DNA of 11,026 nt, taken from positions 1 to 11,026 of the forward strand of contig CAAEEC010000195.1 of the NCBI GenBank assembly GCA_900754755.1. Reading direction: 5' to 3'. The position numbers were made by a program, and so were the translations under genes. Shown here piece after piece: positions 1 through 6,785 of this stretch. Source of the DNA: Clostridia bacterium (GTDB lineage: Bacteria > Bacillota > Clostridia > Christensenellales > Aristaeellaceae). Each line of letters starts with the position of its first letter. Positions within the stretch are counted from its first letter, which is position 1. A model generated the notes under the pieces. That model saw nothing but the letters and a program-made list of their open reading frames with translations, ran no database searches and was not told where the DNA came from.

Positions 1-22
1 AAGCGCGCCGAGGTGAAAAAGG

Positions 23-1066
23 TTATACGCTATAAACCAGGTCGGCGCGCTCGCGCGCGTGCGTGCCGGTGAGGTACAATTCTTCCAGCGGGATCCACTC
101 CGCGATGAAACGCTTGTGCAGCGCTTCGCCATTGCGCTTAAGCAGGCGCGCGCTCTGGCGCGCGGGATCGATGGAGAGCACGATCTTCAGATCGTACAAA
201 TGGCGCAGGATGGGGTGCTGGCCATAGACGCCGTCCACGATGGTCAGGCGGTTGGGCAGCACGGTGACGGGCGCGTCGAGCGCGCCGGTGAAGCAGTTGT
301 ACGGGCGATAGGCGAAGGGAGCCTCGTCGTGCAGATGCGCGCCAATCGCCGTCCAGAACCGCTCGTAATCGACATTTCCGCCCGGCGTCGCCATGCGCTC
401 GGGCGTTTTTTGCTCGGGCGGCACAAAGAAGTCGTCAACGCGGATCAGGCGCGCGGCATACACTTCCGCCAGTAGGGCGGAAAGCGTGCTCTTGCCGGAA
501 GCGCAGTTGCCGTCGACCGATACAATCACATGGGGCTGGCGGGCGAGCAGCGCGTCGATGCGCAGGAACACCTCCGCGAACTGCGCGGCGGCTTGCGGAA
601 CCAGCCGGTACGCCGGCTGGTAGGCGGCCGCGTAGCGGGCGCTGTGGTGCGTAGGCGGGCAGCCCTGGGCCTTGTAAGCGGCGATACAGGTCTGCAGCTC
701 CTCGCGCCTACCGGCTTCGGCCAAGGCGGGCAGCGCATCCAAGCGCTCCTGGAAAGCCTCCGCATCGCCATGCGCGTGGTTGGCCGCGTAGTCAAACAGG
801 CCGCAGATGGTTTCCGGACGCAAGCCCGCTTTTTTCGCCGCCGCAAGGTGCAGCCGGGCGTAGCCGTTGCCAATGGGCTCAAACAGGGGCAGATCCTCCC
901 GCGGCGCGAGCGCGGCCATCTCGCTTTTTAGGCGCGCGAGAACCCTGCCCGCTTCCACAAAATGGCCGGGCCCAAATTCGCTTTGGTACAAGAGCTTGAT
1001 CCAGTCCTGCGGCTCGCTCTGCGGATAGCGCCGCATATGGATGCGTAAGGCGTTGAGTGCGTTCAT
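23..1066 (-). CDS. Uridine/nucleoside-kinase-like P-loop protein with extra N-terminal domain
   Basis: The 347-residue protein has two parts. The C-terminal half (about residues 178-347) is a P-loop kinase of the uridine kinase/phosphoribulokinase type. It shows a Walker A motif GNCASGKST at 186-194, the RVDDFF acidic motif at 209-214 expected near the phosphate acceptor, PGGNVDYERF at 228-237, VDGVYG at 277-282 and a basic lid-like stretch (RLLKRNGEALHKRF) at 307-320. The N-terminal part (about 1-170) has no motif I can assign to a function; it contains YQSEFGPGHF at 27-36 and FEPIGNGYARLHL at 62-74. The probable reaction is ATP-dependent phosphorylation of a nucleoside or similar small molecule in the cytoplasm; the substrate is unknown. 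The gene lies 25 bases downstream of the ECF S component on the same strand, so a salvage role (import, then phosphorylate) is inferred. The start has a distant GGAG 11 bases upstream. A QueK-like queuosine-salvage kinase is one conceivable identity, unproven. Confidence 0.85.
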   Translation of the reverse strand: MNALNALRIHMRRYPQSEPQDWIKLLYQSEFGPGHFVEAGRVLARLKSEMAALAPREDLPLFEPIGNGYARLHLAAAKKAGLRPETICGLFDYAANHAHGDAEAFQERLDALPALAEAGRREELQTCIAAYKAQGCPPTHHSARYAAAYQPAYRLVPQAAAQFAEVFLRIDALLARQPHVIVSVDGNCASGKSTLSALLAEVYAARLIRVDDFFVPPEQKTPERMATPGGNVDYERFWTAIGAHLHDEAPFAYRPYNCFTGALDAPVTVLPNRLTIVDGVYGQHPILRHLYDLKIVLSIDPARQSARLLKRNGEALHKRFIAEWIPLEELYLTGTHARERADLVYSV

Positions 1067-1091
1067 GCGTATCGTTGCTCCATTGTTTTCC

Positions 1092-1619
1092 TCAGTCCAT
1101 TAGCTTTGCACGGCGCAATCCCAGCACAACGGGCGGGATGACCAAGATGTGCAGGACGATACCCGGCCAGGCGTTGATGAACGCGCCCGCCAGAAAAGCC
1201 TGCGTGGTGAAGGCGTTCTCCGTGCCCATCATCAAAACGGCGCTGGCCAGGCCCCACACGGCGCGCCCAATCAGCATGGACAGCACCAGGGTCACATACA
1301 CAAAGGCGATGTGCTTGGGCAGCGCGCGGTACAAAAGCCCTGCGGCGCAGCCATAGGCCGCCAGTTCGAAGGCCATGGCCACGGCGGTGGGAAACATGGG
1401 CGGCATGCCCAGTGTGGCGCTGCGCAAAAGCGGCATGATCGCCCCGGCCACCAGGCCATATTGCCAGCCGCAAACGAAACCGCACAGCAGCGCGGGGATG
1501 TGTATGGGGCTGAGCATGGTGCCAAATTGGGGAATCTGCCCCGTCAAAAACGGCAGCAGATAGCCCAGGGCGATAAACATGGCGGTGAGCGTAAGGCGGC
1601 GGATTTGGTTACGATGCAT
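1092..1619 (-). CDS. ECF transporter S component (substrate-binding membrane protein)
   Basis: This is a 175-residue, very hydrophobic protein with about six membrane segments (roughly residues 8-25, 36-50, 52-66, 74-97, 103-128 and 138-167). The first helix, LTLTAMFIALGYLLPF, is typical of the substrate-binding S subunits of group II energy-coupling-factor importers. These proteins bind a vitamin or similar micronutrient and associate with shared EcfA/A'/T subunits encoded elsewhere. None of those subunits is in the window. An open frame continues upstream to 1913, but the ATG at 1619 is chosen because GGAGGA sits 6 bases before it and a promoter and folded leader lie between 1620 and 1750. 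It is most like the broad ECF_trnsprt (PF12822-type) group; the substrate cannot be read from sequence. The kinase directly downstream suggests a nucleoside-like or phosphorylatable substrate. It does not look to me like the classic BioY, ThiT or QueT families, but that is judgement from memory. Confidence 0.85.
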   Translation of the reverse strand: MHRNQIRRLTLTAMFIALGYLLPFLTGQIPQFGTMLSPIHIPALLCGFVCGWQYGLVAGAIMPLLRSATLGMPPMFPTAVAMAFELAAYGCAAGLLYRALPKHIAFVYVTLVLSMLIGRAVWGLASAVLMMGTENAFTTQAFLAGAFINAWPGIVLHILVIPPVVLGLRRAKLMD

Positions 1620-1626
1620 ACAAATT

Positions 1627-1716
1627 CCTCCAGACAAAAAGATGCCCAGTGTCCGCGCTTCATGCGCGAAAGCCTTCGTGGCAAATGTCTGGCTTGGCGA
1701 CTTCAGCCGCCGGGCA
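1627..1716 (-). promoter_or_regulatory. Folded 5' leader RNA, candidate riboswitch or translational switch
   Basis: The leader on the minus strand can fold as a closed multi-arm junction. The outer stem pairs TGCCC (1716-1712) with GGGCA (1647-1643). Arm 1 is GGCGGC, loop TGAA, GTCGCC (1711-1696). Arm 2 pairs AAGCC (1695-1691) with GGCTT (1674-1670). Arm 3 pairs CGCGC (1668-1664) with GCGCG (1658-1654). A competing 7-bp helix pairs CCAGACA (1692-1686) with TGTCTGG (1636-1630). That helix breaks arm 2 and covers the first two bases of the GGAGG ribosome binding site (1631-1627). A U-run (1640-1636) follows the outer stem. I could not match it to TPP, FMN, cobalamin, THF, preQ1 or T-box consensus elements from memory. 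Riboswitches in front of ECF S components are common, which supports the idea, but the outer stem starts very close to the predicted transcription start, so the exact 5' end matters. Confidence 0.45.
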
Positions 1717-1718
1717 AT

Positions 1719-1747
1719 ACTATACCAAAATACCGGAAATTTGTCAA
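1719..1747 (-). promoter_or_regulatory. Sigma-A promoter for the ECF S component/kinase operon
   Basis: On the minus strand, a perfect -35 TTGACA (1747-1742) is followed by a 17-base spacer and a -10 TATAGT (1724-1719). Transcription should begin near 1712, leaving a leader of about 90 bases before the ATG at 1619. The quality of the match makes this one of the strongest promoters in the window. Confidence 0.8.
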
Positions 1748-1768
1748 TCGCAAAATGGCGCATATTGC

Positions 1769-1797
1769 TTGCCGCGGGACGAAGAATGTGGTATACT
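1769..1797 (+). promoter_or_regulatory. Extended -10 promoter for the HD protein/esterase operon
   Basis: TTGCCG (1769-1774), a 17-base spacer and TATACT (1792-1797) preceded by TGG (1789-1791), an extended -10 motif. Transcription should start near 1804, giving a short leader of about 26 bases. It is divergent from the ECF operon promoter; the two -35 boxes are 21 bases apart. Confidence 0.65.
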
Positions 1798-1829
1798 GTA
1801 GGCGCTTTCACAGGGAATGGAGGAACTAT

Positions 1830-2306
1830 ATGGAGCGCGCACGGCAGGAAGCCTATATTCGTTCGTTTGCCGCCCGGCCAGAGGTGCGGCGCATGGAGCA
1901 ATTTGTGCAACACGGCAACACATCGTGCCTATTGCACTGCGTGGCGGTGGCGCATGTGAGCTTTGCCATTGCGCGCGCTTTGCATCTGCGCGTGCGGGAA
2001 GAGGCGCTCTCGCGCGGCGCGCTGCTGCACGATTATTTTCTGTACGATTGGCACGTGCGCGATCCTTTGCGCAAAAAGCACGCGTTTTTCCATCCCAGCG
2101 CGGCGCTGGAAAACGCGCGGCGGGTGTTCGAGCTTTCAGAAGTGGAGTGCGATATTATCCGCAAGCACATGTTCCCGCTCACGCCCGTGCCGCCCCGGTA
2201 TCGGGAAGGATGGCTCGTGGTGCTGGCGGATAAGGTTTGCAGCGTGTATGAGTTCTTTCGCAAGGACGCGTACCGCGGCATCAAAATACGGTATTTTTCG
2301 CATTAG
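1830..2306 (+). CDS. Short HD-domain putative phosphohydrolase
   Basis: A 158-residue cytoplasmic protein of the HD superfamily, whose members are usually metal-dependent phosphohydrolases acting on nucleotides or other phosphate esters. The visible HD pattern is H36 (in LLHCVAVAH), H67-D68 (in ALLHDYFLYDWH) and D134 (in LADKVCSVYEFF), with extra histidines H88 and H113 that could complete a metal site. The overall pattern (HGNTSCLLHC, LLHDYFLYDWH, HPSAALENA, IIRKHM) is that of an uncharacterised short HD family common in Clostridia. The ATG at 1830 is chosen over a long upstream open frame because GGAGGA lies 5 bases before it and the promoter is just upstream. The stop codon is 12 bases before the GTG of the next gene and abuts that gene's ribosome binding site, so the two are very likely cotranscribed. 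The substrate is unknown. Confidence 0.85.
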   Translation: MERARQEAYIRSFAARPEVRRMEQFVQHGNTSCLLHCVAVAHVSFAIARALHLRVREEALSRGALLHDYFLYDWHVRDPLRKKHAFFHPSAALENARRVFELSEVECDIIRKHMFPLTPVPPRYREGWLVVLADKVCSVYEFFRKDAYRGIKIRYFSH

Positions 2307-2318
2307 GAGGAGAATGAA

Positions 2319-3461
2319 GTGGCGGAGCTCAAAAAGTTGCAAGTGACAGAATACCGCGAACTGGGCAAGTTGCCGGATCCCTTCGTGTTCCAGGATGGCA
2401 CGCCGGTGCGCACGCGCGAGGATTGGCGGCGCCGCAGGCAGGAACTGATCGCCACGGCGGTGGAACTGCAATATGGCACCATGCCGCCACAACCGGAATT
2501 TGTGGAAGTGGAACCGCTGAACCGTTCCGGCCCTGGCCGCATCGAAACCTTCCGCATCCACACGGGCACGCGCGCCTGTCCCTTTAGCTTTACGATGACG
2601 GTGCACCGCCCCAACACGGAGCAGCCCTGCCCCGCGTTGGTGGACGGCGACCAGTGCTATCCCATCATGAACGATCTGGCGGTTACCAACCTGTTTACCC
2701 AGCAGGGGATTCTCGTCGCCAAGTTCAACCGCTGCGAAATCGTGCCGGATATGCGCGGCATTGCGCGCAATAGCCCGATTTACCGCGCTTATCCGGAATA
2801 CACGTTCCGCGCCATCGGCGCGTGGGCCTGGGGCTATAGCCGCTGTGTGGACGCGCTGCTGCAACTGGGCCTGGTGGACGAAAAATGCATCGCCTTCACC
2901 GGCCTTTCGCGCGGGGGCAAAACCGCCTTGGTCGCGGGCGCGCTGGACGAGCGCGCCACCATCGTCAACCCCGAAGCGCCCTGCGCGGGCGGCAGTTGCT
3001 ATCGCATCGCCATGCGCGCGATCACCGAGGACGGGAATGAGGCGCGCAGTGAAGAATTGGACGATATCGTGCGCGCGTTCCCGGATTGGATGGGGCCGGA
3101 TCTACCCGCCTACGCGGGCCGCGCGGCGCAGTTGCCGTTTGACGAGCACGAGCTGAAGGCGCTGGTTGCGCCGCGTGTGCTGTTTGATTCTGAGGCCAAG
3201 AGCGATATTTGGGCCAATCCGCTGGGCGCGTACCAGAGCAACATCGCCGCGCGCGAGGTCTATCGCTTCCTGGGCGTGGAGGAAAACCTGCTGTGGTATT
3301 GGCGCGAGGGTTATCACGCGCAAACCATGGAGGATTTCAGCATGTTGCAAAATCTGATGTTGAACCGCATCCAGGGCGCGCCGCTGAGCGACAAATTCAT
3401 GAACGTGCCCTTCGACGCGCCCGCGCCTGCCTTCGATTGGCGCTGCCCAGAAGGAAAGTAA
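2319..3461 (+). CDS. CE15-like (glucuronoyl esterase family) alpha/beta hydrolase, no signal peptide
   Basis: The 380-residue protein resembles carbohydrate esterase family 15, whose characterised members cleave ester bonds between 4-O-methyl-glucuronate of xylan and lignin alcohols. The nucleophile motif GLSRGGKTA (195-203) places the catalytic serine at S197. The upstream helix GAWAWGYSRCVDAL (167-180), the E219 in NPEAPCAGG and the histidine H333 in GYHAQTMED complete a plausible Ser-Glu-His set. The usual family motif is G-C-S-R-x-G-K-x-A; here the Cys is Leu. No signal peptide or membrane segment is present at the N-terminus, unlike typical secreted members, so it probably acts inside the cell on imported, small esters. 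Translation starts at GTG: AGGAGG (2305-2310) is 8 bases upstream, while the nearby ATG at 2314 leads to a stop within a dozen codons. The actual substrate is inferred, not shown. Confidence 0.75.
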   Translation: MAELKKLQVTEYRELGKLPDPFVFQDGTPVRTREDWRRRRQELIATAVELQYGTMPPQPEFVEVEPLNRSGPGRIETFRIHTGTRACPFSFTMTVHRPNTEQPCPALVDGDQCYPIMNDLAVTNLFTQQGILVAKFNRCEIVPDMRGIARNSPIYRAYPEYTFRAIGAWAWGYSRCVDALLQLGLVDEKCIAFTGLSRGGKTALVAGALDERATIVNPEAPCAGGSCYRIAMRAITEDGNEARSEELDDIVRAFPDWMGPDLPAYAGRAAQLPFDEHELKALVAPRVLFDSEAKSDIWANPLGAYQSNIAAREVYRFLGVEENLLWYWREGYHAQTMEDFSMLQNLMLNRIQGAPLSDKFMNVPFDAPAPAFDWRCPEGK

Positions 3462-3484
3462 TGGACTATGGCGGTTGGCTGGCC

Positions 3485-3547
3485 GCAAATCGTCAGATTT
3501 GCAAGCGGTCGGGCAGATTCGTTGGCAAACCGAAGGTTTGTCAACGA
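3485..3547. repeat. Two related palindromes in tandem
   Basis: The first palindrome is GCAAATC (3485-3491), loop GTCA, GATTTGC (3496-3502), a perfect 7-bp stem. The second is TCGTTGGCAAACC (3519-3531), loop GAA, GGTTTGTCAACGA (3535-3547), a 13-bp stem with one G-T pair. Both arms share the core GCAAAYC. They sit just after the esterase gene and before its terminator. They could be a dispersed extragenic palindrome (REP-like) or mRNA 3'-end structure; only one copy is in the window so dispersal is untested. Confidence 0.5.
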
Positions 3548-3552
3548 TCAGA

Positions 3553-3590
3553 GAGGCGAGGAACCCAAAGAGTTCCCCGCCTCGCCTTTT
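3553..3590 (+). terminator. Rho-independent terminator after the esterase gene
   Basis: Stem GAGGCG (3553-3558) pairs with CGCCTC (3578-3583), and GGAAC (3560-3564) pairs with GTTCC (3572-3576). One A-C mismatch separates the helices and the loop is 7 bases. After GCC comes TTTT (3587-3590). It ends the HD/esterase transcript before the converging DprA-like gene. There is no clear T-run on the minus side, although AAAA before the stem might give weak bidirectional use. Confidence 0.8.
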
Positions 3591-3615
3591 CGCTTATATC
3601 ATGGGAAGAAATATC

Positions 3616-4605
3616 CTACGGCGCGGTGGGCGGTTCTTCCAGATAATCGAAGATGCTCAGCTGCACGCCTTTGGAGAGTGCCCAATTTTTCGCCGCGGTG
3701 GGGAAATCGAAATCCCGCAAATTTTTGATGGCCGCTGCTCCGCGCGCCACAAAGGCGTTTGTGCTGGCGCGCGCGTCCGGCGCCAGCGCGTACACCCATT
3801 TGCAGCACTTGGCGCGCAGCGCGTCGGTTTCGCCGCGCTTGAGGTCGGTATTGAGCAGGAAGACCGCGTCCGAAAGCGCGAATAGAAAGCGCATGCGCGC
3901 GGCGGCGTGGCTCACCGTGAACAGCGATTGCGGATGCGCCAACGAAAGACAGAGCGCGCGGCGGTTGGCGATTTGCGCGGCAAAATTTTCGTCATACGCC
4001 TTTTTGAGCATATCGCCCGCCACGGCGCAAATTTGTGTGCCTCCGGCCTCCGCCGTGGCCTCTTCGGCCACGCGCATCACGCCTAGCTCGCCACCCGTGA
4101 CGATGGCATAGCCTTCTTCCACCGCCGTGCGGGTGAAATCTCGGATGGACTGGCGCAGCGATTGCGCCAATTTCACGCCGCTCACACCCACGATGGCCAC
4201 GGCCTTTTGCGCTAGCAGCGAAAGATCCCCGCAGGAATAGATCACCGGCGGCGCGCTATCAGGCAGCGCGCGCTTGACGTGCGCGGGGTATTCCGCGTCG
4301 CAATACGCCACCATATCCACGCCCTTTTCGGCCAAGCTTTCCAGCATATAGGAAAGGGGCAAAATGCGCCCCAGCAGAATGCACAGGCGGTAAGCGGTCA
4401 TTTCATCCACTTCCAAAAGACGCATCACGCCGCTCATGTCCATGCCGATCAGTTGCCCGAGCGGCGCGCCCGCGCGGGCAGCCAGCAGACGCAGCTCGTG
4501 GAATTCCGTTGCGCACAGCGGATGCACCAGCTCTTCGCGGTCTGGCGAAAGCGCGCAGGTGAGCAGCATAGTGGCAAAGGAATCGTCGCGGTGCAAAATG
4601 GGCAT
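3616..4605 (-). CDS. DprA/Smf-like Rossmann-fold protein, degenerate
   Basis: A 329-residue protein related to DprA (DNA-processing protein A, which in competent bacteria loads RecA on incoming single-stranded DNA). Recognisable features are YPAHVKRALPDSAPPVIYSCG (106-126, with the central part typical of the region before the Rossmann fold) and VAIVG (136-140) opening the nucleotide-like fold. The residues that define DprA are not kept: the usual GSR after the first strand reads GVSG, the usual SGLARGID position reads TGGELGVM (170-177), and the RNR-type motif reads NRRALCLSL (214-222). It may therefore be a divergent paralogue with a changed role, not a working DprA. It follows ppk1 by 39 bases on the same strand with no terminator between, so the two are probably cotranscribed. 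GGAAGGAA lies 11 bases before the ATG, so the exact start is slightly uncertain. Confidence 0.7.
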   Translation of the reverse strand: MPILHRDDSFATMLLTCALSPDREELVHPLCATEFHELRLLAARAGAPLGQLIGMDMSGVMRLLEVDEMTAYRLCILLGRILPLSYMLESLAEKGVDMVAYCDAEYPAHVKRALPDSAPPVIYSCGDLSLLAQKAVAIVGVSGVKLAQSLRQSIRDFTRTAVEEGYAIVTGGELGVMRVAEEATAEAGGTQICAVAGDMLKKAYDENFAAQIANRRALCLSLAHPQSLFTVSHAAARMRFLFALSDAVFLLNTDLKRGETDALRAKCCKWVYALAPDARASTNAFVARGAAAIKNLRDFDFPTAAKNWALSKGVQLSIFDYLEEPPTAP

Positions 4606-4644
4606 GAAACGGGCACTTCCTTCCGGATTTTTGTGATATTGACT

Positions 4645-6705
4645 TTAGCGGCCTTGCCGCGAAGGCGCGGCCATGCAGGCTTCTTGGGAATTCACGGCGG
4701 CTTCCCCATCGGCGGGCGCGCGGCGCTCGTAGGTGCCGCTTTCCGTGAGCTCGCAGCTCTTCTGGTTGTCGCTCCATTGCAGGGCCATCAGATCATACAG
4801 CCGGTCGCGCAGGGCGGGCTTTTCGATGGGGAACATCAGCTCCACGCGCCGGTCGAGGTTGCGGGGCATCCAGTCGGCGCTAGAAAGGTAGGCTTCGCGT
4901 CGCCCGTCGGCATAGAAGCAGAAGATGCGGCTGTGCTCCAGATAGCGCCCCACGATGGAACGCACCTGGATGTTTTCGCTCACATCGCGAATGCCGGGCC
5001 GCAGGCAGCAGATGCCGCGCACCATTAGGTGAATGGTCACGCCGGCGCGGGAAGCGTCGTACAGATGCTCGATCACTTCTTCGTCCACCAGGGAGTTCAT
5101 CTTGGCCAGAATTTCGGCCTTGCGCCCGGCACGGGCGTTTTCCGCTTCGCGGTCGATGCGCTGCAACAGTTCCTTGCGCAGGTGGTTCGGCGCAAAGATC
5201 AGCTTCTTCAGCTTGGGCGGGTGGGAAAGGCCCGTGAGCATGTTGAAGAAGGCGGAAGCGTCGTCGCACAGGGTGGGATCGGTGGTCAAAAAGCCGTGAT
5301 CCGTGTAGATCTTGGCGGTGACATCGTTGTAATTGCCGGTGCCCAGGTGCAAATAGCGGCGGATGCCGTCCTCTTCCTTGCGCACCACCAGCGCGATTTT
5401 GGAGTGCGTTTTCAATTTGGGCATGCCATAGATGACATGCGCGCCCACGCGCTCCAAGCGGCGGCCCCAGTGGATGTTGTTCTCCTCGTCGAACCGCGCC
5501 TTCAGTTCCAGCAGCACCGTCACTTGCTTGCCCGCGTCCGCGGCCTCCATCAGTGCCTGCACGATGGGGGAATCGCCGCTCACGCGATACAGCGTTTGTT
5601 TGATGGCCAGCACCTGCTTATCGTGCGCGGCCAGGCGAATGAAGTGTACGATGGGATCGAAACTATCGTAGGGGTGGTAGAGCATCACGTCGGTATGGCG
5701 AATGCGATCGAACAAAGTTTCGCCATCCTCCAGCACCAGCAAGCGGGGACGGTAGGGCGGATACTTGCAAGCCTCGAACCCTGGCAGGGAATAGATCTGC
5801 TTGGTAAGAAAATCGAGGTTGATGGGCCCGTTGATGGGGTACGCGTCGCCCGCTTCCAATTCCAGCGCGTCTTCCAGCACCTTCACCAAGCGCGGGTCGG
5901 CGCGGTGGTCGATTTCCAGGCGCACGGCGGAACCCCAGCGGCGCTGTTTGAGCTGCTTTTCGATTTCGAGCAGCAAATCCACAGCGTCGTCCTCGTCGAT
6001 GGAAAGGTCGGCGTTGCGCGTGATGCGGTAGGGGTGGCAGCACAGCACCCGCTGGCCCACGAAGAGCTTGTGAATGTCCCGCGTGATGGCTTCTTCCAGC
6101 GGGATAAAGACAATATCGTCCCCCGAGGGCAGGCGAATCAAGCGGTCGAGGCCCGAGGGTACCTGTACCGTGGCGAAGGTAGGCGCGTCGTCGTCCTCGC
6201 TTTCCAGCAGAAGGCCCAAGTTGAGCGAGCGGTTGTAAATCAGCGGGAAGGGACGGGTCGCGTCCACGGCCATGGGCGTGAGCACGGGATAGATGTTCGC
6301 CTCAAAATACGCATCCAAATAGGCGGCCTGCACGCCGGTAAGGTGATCCTTATCGATGAGGCGCACGCCGGTTTCCGCCAGTTCGGGCAAGATTTGTTTG
6401 CGCAACACATCGTACATGGTGCGCATCATCACGCGCACGCGCGCGGTGATGGCGGCAATCTGCTCCTGCGGGCTCATGCCTGCCGCGTCTGTGCCGGTGT
6501 AGCCCGCGTCGATCTGATCCCAGATGGAAGCGACGCGGATCATAAAGAATTCATCGAGGTTAGAGCCCGCGATGGCGAGGAATTTCATCCGTTCAAAAAC
6601 GGGGTTAGCAGGGGTAACGGCTTCGTCGATTACGCGCTGGTTGAATTCCAGCCAGCTCAATTCGCGGCCGATAAAGTTTTCTGGCGGATAGCGTTTGGCA
6701 CTCAT
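4645..6705 (-). CDS. ppk1: Polyphosphate kinase 1
   Basis: A 686-residue protein, almost the same length as Escherichia coli PPK (688). PPK1 reversibly transfers the gamma phosphate of ATP to polyphosphate chains, through a phospho-histidine intermediate, on the inner face of the membrane or in the cytoplasm. The N-terminus FIGRELSWLEFNQRV (11-25) is the family's hallmark opening. The catalytic histidine is H434 in KTHSK, and the second conserved histidine is H591 in YLEHSRIF; these match E. coli H435 and H592. LHLGTGNYN (452-460) is also a family motif. The last 40 or so residues, rich in Ala, Glu and Arg, look like a poorly conserved tail. The frame is open far upstream into the neighbouring gene, but ATG at 6705 is chosen because it starts the conserved PPK1 N-terminus, has GGGAG upstream and lies just after a TATAAT promoter. 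The DprA-like gene follows in the same operon. Confidence 0.97.
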   Translation of the reverse strand: MSAKRYPPENFIGRELSWLEFNQRVIDEAVTPANPVFERMKFLAIAGSNLDEFFMIRVASIWDQIDAGYTGTDAAGMSPQEQIAAITARVRVMMRTMYDVLRKQILPELAETGVRLIDKDHLTGVQAAYLDAYFEANIYPVLTPMAVDATRPFPLIYNRSLNLGLLLESEDDDAPTFATVQVPSGLDRLIRLPSGDDIVFIPLEEAITRDIHKLFVGQRVLCCHPYRITRNADLSIDEDDAVDLLLEIEKQLKQRRWGSAVRLEIDHRADPRLVKVLEDALELEAGDAYPINGPINLDFLTKQIYSLPGFEACKYPPYRPRLLVLEDGETLFDRIRHTDVMLYHPYDSFDPIVHFIRLAAHDKQVLAIKQTLYRVSGDSPIVQALMEAADAGKQVTVLLELKARFDEENNIHWGRRLERVGAHVIYGMPKLKTHSKIALVVRKEEDGIRRYLHLGTGNYNDVTAKIYTDHGFLTTDPTLCDDASAFFNMLTGLSHPPKLKKLIFAPNHLRKELLQRIDREAENARAGRKAEILAKMNSLVDEEVIEHLYDASRAGVTIHLMVRGICCLRPGIRDVSENIQVRSIVGRYLEHSRIFCFYADGRREAYLSSADWMPRNLDRRVELMFPIEKPALRDRLYDLMALQWSDNQKSCELTESGTYERRAPADGEAAVNSQEACMAAPSRQGR

Positions 6706-6742
6706 GGCAATGCTCCCTCTGTCCCAAGGTTTTGTTTCCTCT

Positions 6743-6771
6743 ATTATACACGAAAAGTCCGTTGGAAACAA
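6743..6771 (-). promoter_or_regulatory. Promoter for ppk1
   Basis: On the minus strand, TTGTTT (6771-6766), a 17-base spacer and a perfect -10 TATAAT (6748-6743). The -35 is weak (3 of 6), which leaves room for an activator. Transcription should begin near 6736, about 30 bases before the ATG. Confidence 0.65.
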
Positions 6772-6785
6772 CCGGTATTCGCCGG

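Noticed and set aside
1643..1716. A tRNA gene on the minus strand
   Set aside because: Length and four-way shape are tRNA-like, but the acceptor stem is only 5 bp and there is no GTTC T-loop, no D-loop GG and no usable anticodon arm.
1149..1829. N-terminal extension of the HD protein frame
   Set aside because: It runs antisense through the ECF S component and its promoter; a clear RBS and promoter support the ATG at 1830.
3461..3646. 61-codon ORF overlapping the esterase stop as TAATG
   Set aside because: It has an acceptable RBS but reads through both palindromes and the terminator into the 3' end of the converging gene, with a basic sequence of no known family. More likely a by-product of the repeat.
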